From: Sphingomonas sp. BK580
GTDB taxonomy: Bacteria > Pseudomonadota > Alphaproteobacteria > Sphingomonadales > Sphingomonadaceae
DNA length: 64,000 nt
Assembly (NCBI RefSeq): GCF_014194975.1
Contig: NZ_JACIAY010000005.1
Location: 62,001-126,000, forward strand
Direction of reading: 5' to 3'
Translations under genes and position numbers: made by a program
Shown: one piece after another, positions 49,550 to 58,662 of the stretch
Position numbering within the stretch: the stretch's first letter is position 1
Layout: each line of letters opens with the position of its first letter
The notes under the pieces: generated by a model
The model's input: only the letters and a program-made list of their open reading frames with translations
The model's database searches: none
Told to the model about the DNA's origin: nothing

Positions 49550-52500
49550 TTAACCCTCTCGCTCGCGCGCCAGCGCGCGCGGCGCCATCGGCGCGCCGAT
49601 CGCGCGCAGCAGGTCGGCTGCGCCATAGGGCTTGGGCAGCAGCCGCACCCCGGCCGCCGCGGCGTCGACCGAGCCGGTGTCGCCGCTCGCCACCACCACC
49701 CTTACGCCCGATCGCAGCTCGGCGGCGCGGGCGGCGAGCCCCAGGCCCGAACTGCCGGGCAGATGGATGTCGGTGATGAGGACGTCGATCGGCGCGGTCT
49801 GCAGCGCGGCCATCGCCTCCTCCGCGCTGGCCGCCTCGACCACCACGTGCCCGGCTTCCTGCAGCACCTCGGCGGTGGCGGAGCGGATCAGCGCGTCGTC
49901 CTCGACCAGCAGGATCGTCGCGGGCGCCGGCGCCGCGGCGGGCGCGGCCGGCGCCTCCGCGGCGCGCGGCAGCAGCGCGACGCGCTGACGCTGGTTGGCG
50001 AGCACGTGACGGATCTTCCGCGCCAGCGCCTCGCGCGTATAGGGCTTGGAGAGCAGCTCCAGCCCTGGGTCGAGCCGGCCGCCGTGGACGATCGAGTTCT
50101 CGGTGTAGCCCGAGGTGAACAGTACCGCGATCTCGGGCAATCGCTCGCGCGCCTTGCGCGCCAGCTCGGGGCTCTTGAGCGTGCCCGGCATCACCACGTC
50201 GGTGAAGAGCAGGTCGATCGCGATGCCGCTCTCCACCACGTTCAGCGCGCTCTGCGCATCCACCGCCTTGAGCACGCGATAGCCGAGATCGGCGAGCAGC
50301 TCGACCACGGTGGCGCGCACCTCGTCGTCGTCCTCGACCACCAGCACCGTCTCGCTGCCGCCGGTGATCGGGCCGGCTTCGACCGCCACCTCCCTGTCCT
50401 CGCTCTCCAGCGCGCGCGGCAGGTACAGCCGGATCGTCGTGCCGTGCCCCGGCTCGGAGTAGATGTTGACGTGCCCGCCCGACTGTTTGACGAAGCCGTA
50501 GACCATCGACAGCCCCAGCCCCGAGCCTTTGCCCTCGGCCTTGGTCGAGAAGAACGGCTCGAATACCTTCTCCAGCACCTCAGGCGTCATGCCGCTGCCG
50601 GTGTCGCTCACCGCCAGCATGACATATTGGCCCGGCGTCACCTCGTCGTGGCGGCGCGCATAATCGTCGTCGAGATGCGCGTTGCTGAGCTCGATTGTAA
50701 GCTTGCCCTGTCCGTCCATCGCGTCGCGCGCGTTGATCGCGAGGTTGAGCAGCGCGTTCTCGATCTGCCCCGGATCGATGAAGGTGTTCCACAGCCCGCC
50801 GCCGAAGATCGTCTCGATCTCGATCTCCTCGCCGATCGCGCGGCGCAGCATGTCATCCATGCCGCGGACAAAGCGCGTGACGTTGACGGTCTTGGGCTCG
50901 AGCGCCTGGCGCCGCCCAAAGGCGAGCAGCTGCGCGGCCAGCCGCGACCCGCGCGACACGCCGGCGAGCGCGTTGGCGACGCGCGTCTCGGCCCGCGCAT
51001 TGCCGGCGATGTCCTTCTGCAGCAGCTGGAGGTTGCCCGAGACGACCTGGAGCAGGTTGTTGAAATCGTGCGCGACGCCCCCGGTGAGCTTGCCCACCGT
51101 CTCCATCTTCTGCGCCTGCGCCAGCTTGGCCTCGGCGGTGCGCCGCGTGGCGATCTCGTCGATCACGCGCGTCTCGAGCGTCTCGTTGAGCTGGCGCAGC
51201 TGCTCCTCGGCGCGCTCGCGATGGCGCACCTGACGCTCGAGCTGCTCGGCATGGTCGCGCAGCGCCGCCTCGGCGGCGCGCTGGTGCGTGATGTCGGTGT
51301 GGACGCCGACCCACTCGGCGACCGCCCCCTTGTCGTCGAGGCGCGGCACGGCGCGGATCGCGAAGGTGCGCCACGTCCCACAGTGGCGCCGGACGCGATG
51401 CTCGAACACGAAGGTCGACTTGGCCGCGACCGACTGCTCCCAGGCTGCCAGCGTGGGAGCGACATCGTCGGGGTGGATCGCCGTCGCCCAGCCGTGCCCT
51501 TGGTACTCCTCGAAGCGTTGCCCGGTGAGCAGCGCCCAGCCGGGCTGCTCTCCGACCATCCGGCCGTGCGCGTCGTTGGTCCACAGCACGCCGTGCATCG
51601 CCTCCATCGCGGCGCGGAAGCGCGCGTTGCTGGCGTCGAGCGCCTCCTCGCGGCGGACACGATCCTCGATGTCGAGCACGATCACCTGGAAGCCGGCGAC
51701 GCTGCCGTCAGCGGAACGGCGCGGCAGGTAGCGCACGTCGGCCCGCCTGAGGCTGCCGTCGCCGTGGCGGATCGCCGAGTCGGACTCGATCGTCTCGCCC
51801 GCCAGCGCGCGGTCCATCAGCGCGCGCCGCTGCGCGTAATTCTCCTCGCCGATGACGTCGCGGGCGTGACGGCCGACGACCTGCTCGGGGCTGAGCCCGA
51901 ACCACTCGAGGTAGTAACGGTTGGCGAAACGGAAGACATGGTCGCGGTCGATGAACGAGACGAGCAGCGGCAGCGCGTCCGTGACGGTGCGCAGCTCGGC
52001 CTCGCTGTCGGCGAGCTGGCGCTCCAGCTCGACCCGGCCGGTATTGTCGATCACGGTGCAGAGCACGCCGCCGACGGCGCCGCCCGCCTCATAGACGGGC
52101 GTGTAGAAGAGGTCGAAGATCAGCTCGGCGGGCGCGCCGTCGCGCAGCAGTGTCAGCGGCTGGTCGCGGTACGAGACGATCTCGCCGGCGAAACCGCGCT
52201 CGAGGATGGCGCGGTTCCAGTCCCAGATCTCGGGGAAGACGGTCGCCGCGGCTTGGCCCAGCGCGGCCGGGTGTCGTGCGCCGACGACCGCGCGATAGGC
52301 GTCGTTGTAGAGCATCACCCCCTCGCGGCCCCACATCAGCACCTTGGGAACGGGCGAGTTGACGACGTTGGCGACGGTGGTGCGCAGCTCCGGCGACCAG
52401 TCGGCGAGCGGACCGAGCGGGCCGCGTCCCCAGTCGCGCGCCCGGATCAGCGCGCCGGTTTCACCGCCCCCGACCGGCCACGCCGGCGCCGCCGCGCGGG

Positions 52501-52648
52501 CGCCCCGATCGCGTAGCAGCCTGAGCGCGGTGCGCACCTCCTCGCTGGCATCGCCGTAACCGCTCGCGGCGAGCGCGTCGGTGATCACCGACTCGAGGTC
52601 GGGCGTGAGCGAGACGTGGCGCGAGGGGCGTTGGGTCATGCCCGGCAT
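49550..52648 (-). CDS. hybrid sensor histidine kinase with N-terminal ParD-like domain and two receivers
   Basis: A 1032-residue soluble kinase. Order: a ribbon-helix-helix ParD-like segment (about 8-45, 'HVSLTPDLESVITDAL', 'GYGDASEEVRTALRLLRDR'), three PAS domains (about 75-215, 225-345, 350-470), coiled coil, HisKA with His in 'GGVAHDFNNLLQ', HATPase_c ('NLAINARDAMDG', 'DTGSGM', 'GKGSGLGLSMVYGF'), receiver 1 with Asp in 'LLFTDVVMPG', and receiver 2 with Asp in 'LITDIHLPGSSG'. No membrane helix. ATG 52648 follows GGAGG at six bases; an ATG nine codons upstream is less likely. RHH domains bind DNA as dimers; a fusion to a sensor kinase is unusual. Divergent from an SDR. Confidence 0.93.
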   Translation of the reverse strand: MPGMTQRPSRHVSLTPDLESVITDALAASGYGDASEEVRTALRLLRDRGARAAAPAWPVGGGETGALIRARDWGRGPLGPLADWSPELRTTVANVVNSPVPKVLMWGREGVMLYNDAYRAVVGARHPAALGQAAATVFPEIWDWNRAILERGFAGEIVSYRDQPLTLLRDGAPAELIFDLFYTPVYEAGGAVGGVLCTVIDNTGRVELERQLADSEAELRTVTDALPLLVSFIDRDHVFRFANRYYLEWFGLSPEQVVGRHARDVIGEENYAQRRALMDRALAGETIESDSAIRHGDGSLRRADVRYLPRRSADGSVAGFQVIVLDIEDRVRREEALDASNARFRAAMEAMHGVLWTNDAHGRMVGEQPGWALLTGQRFEEYQGHGWATAIHPDDVAPTLAAWEQSVAAKSTFVFEHRVRRHCGTWRTFAIRAVPRLDDKGAVAEWVGVHTDITHQRAAEAALRDHAEQLERQVRHRERAEEQLRQLNETLETRVIDEIATRRTAEAKLAQAQKMETVGKLTGGVAHDFNNLLQVVSGNLQLLQKDIAGNARAETRVANALAGVSRGSRLAAQLLAFGRRQALEPKTVNVTRFVRGMDDMLRRAIGEEIEIETIFGGGLWNTFIDPGQIENALLNLAINARDAMDGQGKLTIELSNAHLDDDYARRHDEVTPGQYVMLAVSDTGSGMTPEVLEKVFEPFFSTKAEGKGSGLGLSMVYGFVKQSGGHVNIYSEPGHGTTIRLYLPRALESEDREVAVEAGPITGGSETVLVVEDDDEVRATVVELLADLGYRVLKAVDAQSALNVVESGIAIDLLFTDVVMPGTLKSPELARKARERLPEIAVLFTSGYTENSIVHGGRLDPGLELLSKPYTREALARKIRHVLANQRQRVALLPRAAEAPAAPAAAPAPATILLVEDDALIRSATAEVLQEAGHVVVEAASAEEAMAALQTAPIDVLITDIHLPGSSGLGLAARAAELRSGVRVVVASGDTGSVDAAAAGVRLLPKPYGAADLLRAIGAPMAPRALAREREG

Positions 52649-52810
52649 GTCTGGCCTCCGCTGCGGCTGTGTCAATCAGTGGCACGAGAGGATGTGTCTG
52701 ATCTACGGCGGCTTTCAACTTGGTTAACGAGCCCGCCGACCGCCGCGACGGGATGAACCCATCGCCGGCCGCGCGGGTTACCTCCCGGCGCAACGACGAG
52801 AGGATGACCC

Positions 52811-53809
52811 ATGCCGCCGCAGCTCAAGCCGATCGACCAGCAGGTCATCCTGATCACCGGGGCCAGCTCGGGCATCGGGCTGGTCACCGCACGGACGGCG
52901 GCGAGACGCGGCGCCAAGGTGGTGCTGGTCGCGCGCGACAGCGACGCGTTGGCGACGATCGCGCGCGAGATCGAGGAGGCGGGTGGCGAGGCCGCGTTCG
53001 CCACCGCCGATGTCGGCGACCTGCGCGATGTCCAGCGTGCCGCGGCCAAAGCGGTCGAGCGGTTCGGCCGCATCGACACCTGGGTCAACGCCGCGGGGGT
53101 CGCGATCTACGCCAAGCTGGTCGACACGCCGATGGACGAGCACGAACGCTTGATGCGGACCAACTATCTCGGCGCGGTGCACGGCTGCCTCACCGCGGTC
53201 GAACAGCTCCAGCGCGAGGGCGGCGCGTTGATCACGGTGGGCTCGATCGTGTCCGACATCCCGACCGCGGGCATGGGCGCCTATGCCGCGAGCAAGCACG
53301 CGGTGAAGGGCTATGTCGACTCGCTGCGGATCGAGATCGAGGGCGACCGCCTGCCGATCTCGGTGACGCTGGTGAAGCCCTCGGGGATCGACACGCCGAT
53401 CGCGGAACATGCCGCCAACCATCTCGACGGCGCCGCGCTGCTGCCGCCGCCGGTCTACGCCCCCGAGCTGGTCGCCGAGGCGATCCTAGAGGCGGCGCAG
53501 CATCCCAAGCGCGACATCACGGTCGGCGGCACCGGCCGGCTCCAGGTGCTGGTGGCGGAGCATTTCCCGCCGCTGCTCGACAAGCTCGGCCATAAGCTGC
53601 TCCCGATGATCCAGGACCGCACGCGCGCGCCGACGCGGCGCGATAATCTCGCGGCGCCGTTCGACGGCGGGCGCGAGCGCTCGCACGACCAGCACGGCCG
53701 CTCCGTCAGCCTGTATGACGCCGCCGGCCGTCACAAGTTCGCCGCCGCCACCGCGGTCGGCGCGGGGCTCGGGCTCGCCGTGCTCGCGCGGCTGCGCGGC
53801 CGCGGCTGA
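52811..53809 (+). CDS. SDR family oxidoreductase with C-terminal extension
   Basis: A 332-residue SDR: 'LITGASSGIGLVTA' (TGASSGIG), 'VNAAGVAIYA' (NAAG), Ser in 'ITVGSIVSDIP', 'YAASKHAVKGYVD' (YxxSK) and 'VTLVKPSGIDTPI'. Beyond the 250-residue core an 80-residue extension ends with a hydrophobic helix ('KFAAATAVGAGLGLAVLARL'), suggesting membrane attachment. This long form is frequent in Sphingomonads and Rhizobiales, substrate unknown. AGAGG lies about eight bases upstream. Confidence 0.92.
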   Translation: MPPQLKPIDQQVILITGASSGIGLVTARTAARRGAKVVLVARDSDALATIAREIEEAGGEAAFATADVGDLRDVQRAAAKAVERFGRIDTWVNAAGVAIYAKLVDTPMDEHERLMRTNYLGAVHGCLTAVEQLQREGGALITVGSIVSDIPTAGMGAYAASKHAVKGYVDSLRIEIEGDRLPISVTLVKPSGIDTPIAEHAANHLDGAALLPPPVYAPELVAEAILEAAQHPKRDITVGGTGRLQVLVAEHFPPLLDKLGHKLLPMIQDRTRAPTRRDNLAAPFDGGRERSHDQHGRSVSLYDAAGRHKFAAATAVGAGLGLAVLARLRGRG

Positions 53810-53898
53810 GCCGGCTTCTACCTAGATTAGCCTATTGCCGCGGAACGTCCCGCCGCTCGACCGGGTTAATCCGATAGATCAGCAGGGTAGATCAGCTA

Positions 53899-54270
53899 AT
53901 GGGTCAGGCATGCGGCACCACCGTCCTCCTCGTCGAGGATGAGCTGTTCGTCCGCATGATCGGCGCCGACGCCTTGATGGAGGCGGGATATCGCGTGATC
54001 GAGGCCGGCGACGCCGACGAGGCACTCGCGCGGCTCGAACGCAGCGACGACGTCCAGGTGCTGTTCACCGACATCCGCATGCCCGGGTCGATGGACGGGC
54101 TCCAGCTCGCCGGCGAGGTACACCGCCGCTGGCCGTCGATCCGGATCCTGCTGACCTCGGGCGACACGCGCCCGACCAAGGCCACGATCCCCGACGACGG
54201 CCGCTTCCTCGCCAAGCCGTACCGCTTCGAGGCGCTGTCCCGGGAGTTGGACCAGCTGCTGGCGCACTGA
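53899..54270 (+). CDS. single-domain response regulator
   Basis: A 123-residue CheY-like receiver without an output domain. The acidic pair is 'VEDEL', phospho-Asp is in 'LFTDIRMPGSMDG' (about 54), Thr/Ser in 'LLTSGDT', and Lys in 'FLAKPYR'. Such proteins work as phosphate sinks or protein-protein switches. It resembles receiver 2 of the hybrid kinase 1.3 kb away and could be a partner of that kinase; no own kinase gene is adjacent. Confidence 0.92.
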   Translation: MGQACGTTVLLVEDELFVRMIGADALMEAGYRVIEAGDADEALARLERSDDVQVLFTDIRMPGSMDGLQLAGEVHRRWPSIRILLTSGDTRPTKATIPDDGRFLAKPYRFEALSRELDQLLAH

Positions 54271-54372
54271 TCACCGGCCGTGCGGCGCGCTGCGCCGCTC
54301 GTGCGACACGCGCTGCTTGACGCGGGCGTGCTGGCGGGGAAGGCTGGTCCGCTCGTCTCCAGCGGAGCATCG

Positions 54373-55890
54373 ATGACCGACGTAGCGGCCGCGCTCGACG
54401 TTCCCCAGCCGGCCGTGTCCGCGCCGACCGTACCGCACGGCATGCCGCTCTACGCGCTGCTCGGCTTCGCCGCGGGGCTGCCCTTCTACCTCTTCTCCAC
54501 GGTGCTCGCCCTGCGGCTGCAGGCGCACGGCGTCGCGCTGACGGTGATCGGCTTCTTCGCCTGGGTGCAGCTGCTGCCGACCTTCAAGTTCGTCTGGGCG
54601 CCGCTGCTCGACCGCTACGACGTGCCAGGCTTCGCGCGCTATTGGGGCAAGAGGCGCGGCTGGATCATGCTGGCGCAGCTCGGCATCACCGCCTCCACCG
54701 CGGCGATGGCGGTCACCGCGGCCGACACCAGCCTGCCGCTCACCGCGCTGTTCGCGGTGCTGCTCGCCTTCTGGACGACGACGCTGGAGATCGCCGCCGA
54801 CGCCTGGCGCATCGAGCTCTACCCGACCCAGGACCAGCAGGGGCCGATCGTCGCCGCCAACCTGTGGGGCTATCGCGGCGCGATGGTGGCAGCGGGATCG
54901 GGTGCGCTGCTGATCGCCGACGCCGCGGGCTGGGCCGCCGCCTATCTCGCGATCGCCGCGGCGGCGTTCCTGCCCTTCCCGCTGCTCGTCGCGGGCGCGC
55001 CCCAGCCGGGCCGCGACGCGCGCGGCGGCCGTTGGGTCGCGCTGGCGGCAGGGCTCGCCGCCGCGGCGATGATCCTCGCGGCGGTCGCGCTCGCCACCGC
55101 CGCTCTGGGCTGGGGCGCGCTGGCGCTCGCCGAAGCGGCGGGGCTGAGCGGGGCGAGCAACGTGACGCCCTATGTGCTCGCGCTCTGTCTGCTGCCGTTC
55201 GGCGCGATGGCGGCCGCGCTGCCGCGGATCCGCCGCGCGACGCCGGGCTCGCGATGGCGACGCTCCGCCGCGCTCGGGCCCTATGTCGACTTCTTCTGGC
55301 GCTACGGCGGTGCCGCGATCGGGCTGATGGCGTTCGTCTCGGTGTACCGCATGGGCGACGTGCTCGCGCTCAACCTCGCCAAGCCGATGATCAAGGGGCT
55401 GGGCTATAGCCTCAGCCAGATCGGACGCGCCGACAGCCTGGTCGCGCTCGCCGCCAGCGTCGCCGGCGTCGGCGCGGGCGGCTGGCTGGTGACGCGCACG
55501 CCGATGCCGCTGGCGCTCGCCACCGGGGCGGTGGTGGCGGCGCTCGGCAACGTCGGCTTCGTCTGGCTCGCGCACCGGCCGGTCGGCGAGGCGGTGCTGT
55601 ACCTCGCCACCGCGGCGGACCAGTTCGGCAACGGCATGGCGGGGGCGGTGTTCGTCGTCTATCTCTCGCTGCTGGTGAACCCGCGGTTTCCGGGCGCGCA
55701 ATACGCCTTTCTCACCGGCTTCGCCTTCCTGCTCCCGCGGCTGCTCGCCGGCGCGGGCGGCACGATGGTGGGCGCGATCGGCTATGACGGCTTCTTCCTG
55801 CTCTCGGGGGCGCTGAGCCTGGCCGCCTTGCCCTTCCTGCCCTGGCTGGGGCGGGTGCGCGCGCGCGACGACGACATGGGCGCGGCGTGA
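54373..55890 (+). CDS. AmpG-like MFS muropeptide permease
   Basis: A 505-residue major facilitator protein with about 12-14 membrane helices. The N-terminal half has 'LLGFAAGLPFYLFSTVLALR', 'GVALTVIGFFAWVQLLPTFK' and 'FVWAPLLDRYDVP', closely matching AmpG, which imports anhydromuropeptides from the periplasm for cell-wall recycling. 'TTTLEIAADAWRIELYPTQD' contains the conserved D-A-x-R block. The start at 54373 follows GGAG; upstream in-frame codons are unlike the protein. The next gene, a serine hydrolase, overlaps its stop by four bases, suggesting a joint role in peptidoglycan turnover. Confidence 0.88.
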   Translation: MTDVAAALDVPQPAVSAPTVPHGMPLYALLGFAAGLPFYLFSTVLALRLQAHGVALTVIGFFAWVQLLPTFKFVWAPLLDRYDVPGFARYWGKRRGWIMLAQLGITASTAAMAVTAADTSLPLTALFAVLLAFWTTTLEIAADAWRIELYPTQDQQGPIVAANLWGYRGAMVAAGSGALLIADAAGWAAAYLAIAAAAFLPFPLLVAGAPQPGRDARGGRWVALAAGLAAAAMILAAVALATAALGWGALALAEAAGLSGASNVTPYVLALCLLPFGAMAAALPRIRRATPGSRWRRSAALGPYVDFFWRYGGAAIGLMAFVSVYRMGDVLALNLAKPMIKGLGYSLSQIGRADSLVALAASVAGVGAGGWLVTRTPMPLALATGAVVAALGNVGFVWLAHRPVGEAVLYLATAADQFGNGMAGAVFVVYLSLLVNPRFPGAQYAFLTGFAFLLPRLLAGAGGTMVGAIGYDGFFLLSGALSLAALPFLPWLGRVRARDDDMGAA

Positions 55891-56903
55891 TCGAGCGAGC
55901 GGTCGAGCTCGGGTTCGCTCCCGCCGCGGCGGCCGTGGAATCGGGCAGGATCCCCGGCGCGGCGCTCGGCGCGGTGACGCGCGACGGCGCGCGCGCGGTG
56001 CGCTGGGCCGGGTGGGCGCGCCGCGCACCCGATCCCGAGCCGCTGACTCGCGCGCACTGGTTCGACCTCGCCTCGGTCAGCAAGGTGCTCGCCACCACCC
56101 GCCACGTGCTGCGCCTCGCCGACGCGGGGCGGATCGATCTCGACCGCCCGCTCACCGACGCCATCCCGGACCTGCGCCAATACGACGTCGCCGGTGCGGC
56201 GGAGCGGCGCCTCACCTTCCGCGACTGTCTGGCGCACCGCACCTTCCTCCCCGCGGTGGAGCCGATCTATACTTATGGCGACGATCCGGCGCGGCTGCGC
56301 GCCTTCGTCCTCCAGCGCGAGTGGCGCCACGGGCCGCCGGTCTATTCAGATATCAACTTCATCCTTCTCGGCATCGCGCTCGAGCGGCTGACCGGTGCCG
56401 GGCTGGAGCAGCTGCCGCTGGGGAGCGACGGGCTCGCCTGGTCACCGCCGCCCGGCCCGGCGGTCGCGACCGAGTGCTGCACGTGGCGCGGGCGCGTGCT
56501 GCAGGGTGAGGTGCACGACGAGAACTGCTTCGCCATGGGAGGCCGCACCGGCCACGCCGGGCTGTTCGGCACGGTCGACGGCGTGCTCGACGCCGCGCGG
56601 GCGCTGCTCGACGGCAGCCAGGACTCGGCCGCGGCGCTCGCGGCGATGCGTACCCCGGTGGCGGGCGTGCGCACGCACGGCTGGGAGGTGCGGCACGACG
56701 GCTGGTCGGGCGGCCAGGCCTGCTCGGCGGGGACGATCGGCCACACCGGCTTCACCGGGACCGGACTGTGGATCGACCACGCGCGCGGGCTCGCCTGGAC
56801 GCTGCTGACCAACCGCGTCCACCCCACGCGGCACCAGGACAGCGGCATCTTCGCGCTACGCCCCGCCGTGGGCGAATCGCTGGTGACGGCGTGGGATGCG
56901 TGA
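55887..56903 (+). CDS. serine hydrolase, beta-lactamase/class C fold
   Basis: A 338-residue member of the beta-lactamase/esterase (PF00144) family. The catalytic SxxK is 'SVSK' (63-66), the second motif is 'YSDIN' (YxN-like with Asp, about 152), and 'HTGFTG' serves as the KTG-like strand motif. No signal peptide is visible, so it may be cytosolic and act on imported muropeptides or esters rather than on beta-lactams. GTG 55887 overlaps the AmpG-like stop codon (GTGA), so translation is coupled. Confidence 0.87.
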   Translation: MIERAVELGFAPAAAAVESGRIPGAALGAVTRDGARAVRWAGWARRAPDPEPLTRAHWFDLASVSKVLATTRHVLRLADAGRIDLDRPLTDAIPDLRQYDVAGAAERRLTFRDCLAHRTFLPAVEPIYTYGDDPARLRAFVLQREWRHGPPVYSDINFILLGIALERLTGAGLEQLPLGSDGLAWSPPPGPAVATECCTWRGRVLQGEVHDENCFAMGGRTGHAGLFGTVDGVLDAARALLDGSQDSAAALAAMRTPVAGVRTHGWEVRHDGWSGGQACSAGTIGHTGFTGTGLWIDHARGLAWTLLTNRVHPTRHQDSGIFALRPAVGESLVTAWDA

Positions 56904-56924
56904 GGCGCGACCGCCGCACGCTCC

Positions 56925-57509
56925 TCAGTACGGCGGCGCGACCCGCCCGCGCTGCGCCGTCGCCGCCTCGGCCCACCAGGCGAGATCGTCGGCGAAGCGG
57001 CCGAACTGGCGCTCGAGCGACTCGCCCGCGCCGCCGGTCGGCCGCGCCTCGGCGTCGAGCGTCTGCGTGATCGGACCGACCACCAAGGTGCTCGAGATCA
57101 CCGGCATCCCCATCTCGGGCAGGATCGCGTGCCACGCGCCGTTGCTGCGCGCGCCGCCGAGCCGGCCGGCCGAGTAGCTCGCCACCGCGGCGGGGCGCCA
57201 GAACCATTCCTCGAGGAAATGGTCGGTGAGATTCTTGAGGCCCGGCTGCGGACCCCAGTTGTACTCGCCCGTTACGAACACGAAGGCGTCGGCGTCGCGG
57301 ATCTGGCCGGCCAGCCGCTCCATCGCCTCGGGCGCCTCGCCCGCGGGATATTCCTTGTACATCAGGTCGAGCAGCGGCAGACCGACCTCCTTGGCGTCCA
57401 CCAACGTCGGCGCGTCGCCGCGCGCGGCGAACCGGTCGACGAGGTAGCGCGCCAGCCGGATGCCGGTGCGATCGGCGCGATACGAGCCGTAGAGGATCAG
57501 GACGTTCAT
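56925..57509 (-). CDS. NADPH-dependent FMN reductase
   Basis: A 194-residue flavodoxin-fold oxidoreductase. 'LILYGSYRADRTGIRLARYL' forms the phosphate-binding loop for FMN, and 'FVTGEYNWGPQPGLKNLTDH' is the family signature (G-E-Y-N-x-x-x-P-x-x-L-K-N). It reduces FMN or quinones with NADPH. It is convergent with the serine hydrolase and divergent from alr; no partner monooxygenase is adjacent. Confidence 0.92.
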   Translation of the reverse strand: MNVLILYGSYRADRTGIRLARYLVDRFAARGDAPTLVDAKEVGLPLLDLMYKEYPAGEAPEAMERLAGQIRDADAFVFVTGEYNWGPQPGLKNLTDHFLEEWFWRPAAVASYSAGRLGGARSNGAWHAILPEMGMPVISSTLVVGPITQTLDAEARPTGGAGESLERQFGRFADDLAWWAEAATAQRGRVAPPY

Positions 57510-57592
57510 CGCCCCGTCCTGCCCGTCGCGCCGGACCGGGTAAAGCCCCGCGCGGTGGCGCCGCGCGCGCGGGCGCGCTAGGCGCAGGCGCG

Positions 57593-58639
57593 ATGACCGA
57601 CGCCCCGCACCGCCTCGACTGCTCCGCCGCCGCGCTCACCGCCAACTGGCGCGCGCTCGCGCGGCTGAGCGGCGCGGCGGCGTGCGGCGCGGCGGTGAAG
57701 GCCGACGGCTACGGGCTCGGCGCCGCCGCGGTGGCGACTCGGCTCGCCGACGCGGGCTGCCGCGACTTCTACGTCGCGACCTGGGCCGAGGCGGCCGCGC
57801 TCGCCCCCGCGCTCGCCGGCGGGGGGGCGCGCGTAGCGGTGCTCCACGGCGCGCGCGCCGCCGATCTCGCGCTCGCCGACCTGCCCGGTGTCCGCCCCGT
57901 CCTCTCCACCGCGGCGCAGGTGCGGCAGTGGCGCGAGGCGGGCGCCGGGCGCGTGTGCGACGTGATGGTGGACACGGGGATGAATCGCCTCGGCGTCGCG
58001 CCGGAGGAGGTCGCCGACGGGCTGCTCGACGGGCTCGCGCTCGACACGCTGCTGAGCCATCTCGCCTGCGCCGACGAGCCGGGCCACCCGCTCAACGCGG
58101 TGCAGCGGGCGCGCTTCGCCGCGCTCGCTGGCCGGACCGCGGCGCGGCGGATGAGCCTGGCCAACTCGGCCGGCATCGCGCTCGGCGCCGACTATCATTT
58201 CGACCTCACCCGGCCGGGCCTCGCCCTCTACGGCGGCGTGCCGGTGCCCGCGCTCGGCGACGTGGTGCGCCCGGTCGCGACGGTCGCGGCCGAGGTGTTG
58301 CAGCGCCGCCTCGTTCGCGCGGGCGGGACGGTGGGCTATAACGCGACGTGGCGCGCGCCCGCGGACACCGCGGTGGTGATCGCGAACCTCGGCTATGCCG
58401 ACGGCTATTACCGCGCTTTCTCCGACCGCGGCCGGGCCTACGCCGGGGACGTCGCGCTGCCGGTGATCGGGCGGGTCTCGATGGACCTGGTCGCTCTCGA
58501 CGCGACCGGGGTCGACGTCGGCGAGGGCGACTGGCTGCGCTTCGATCCCGACCTGCCCGCGATGGCGGCGGCGAGCGGGACGAGCCAGTACGAGCTGCTC
58601 ACGGGGCTCGGGCGGCGGCTGGAGCGACGCTGGGCCTGA
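57593..58639 (+). CDS. alr: alanine racemase
   Basis: A 348-residue PLP enzyme (fold type III) that converts L- to D-alanine for peptidoglycan. The cofactor Lys36 is in 'AAVKADGYGLGA'; the second catalytic Tyr is in 'GGTVGYNATWRA' (about 249); 'VMVDTGMNRLG' and 'LPVIGRVSMDLVALD' are family signatures. Length is slightly shorter than average (about 360-370). Adjacent, convergent phaC-like gene and phaR make up a neighbourhood common in Sphingomonads. Confidence 0.95.
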   Translation: MTDAPHRLDCSAAALTANWRALARLSGAAACGAAVKADGYGLGAAAVATRLADAGCRDFYVATWAEAAALAPALAGGGARVAVLHGARAADLALADLPGVRPVLSTAAQVRQWREAGAGRVCDVMVDTGMNRLGVAPEEVADGLLDGLALDTLLSHLACADEPGHPLNAVQRARFAALAGRTAARRMSLANSAGIALGADYHFDLTRPGLALYGGVPVPALGDVVRPVATVAAEVLQRRLVRAGGTVGYNATWRAPADTAVVIANLGYADGYYRAFSDRGRAYAGDVALPVIGRVSMDLVALDATGVDVGEGDWLRFDPDLPAMAAASGTSQYELLTGLGRRLERRWA

Positions 58640-58662
58640 GGCAGGCGGCGAAGCGGCCGCGC

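Noticed and set aside
49307..52516. 1069-codon plus-strand open frame
   Set aside because: Antisense shadow of the hybrid histidine kinase; composition (His/Arg/Asp-rich) is typical of a high-GC antisense frame.
52490..52648. A ParDE toxin-antitoxin pair at the start of the hybrid kinase
   Set aside because: The ParD-like segment is in frame with the kinase and there is no ParE-like gene next to it.
54271..56028. 585-codon minus-strand open frame
   Set aside because: Antisense to the AmpG-like gene, extremely Arg-rich, no domain.
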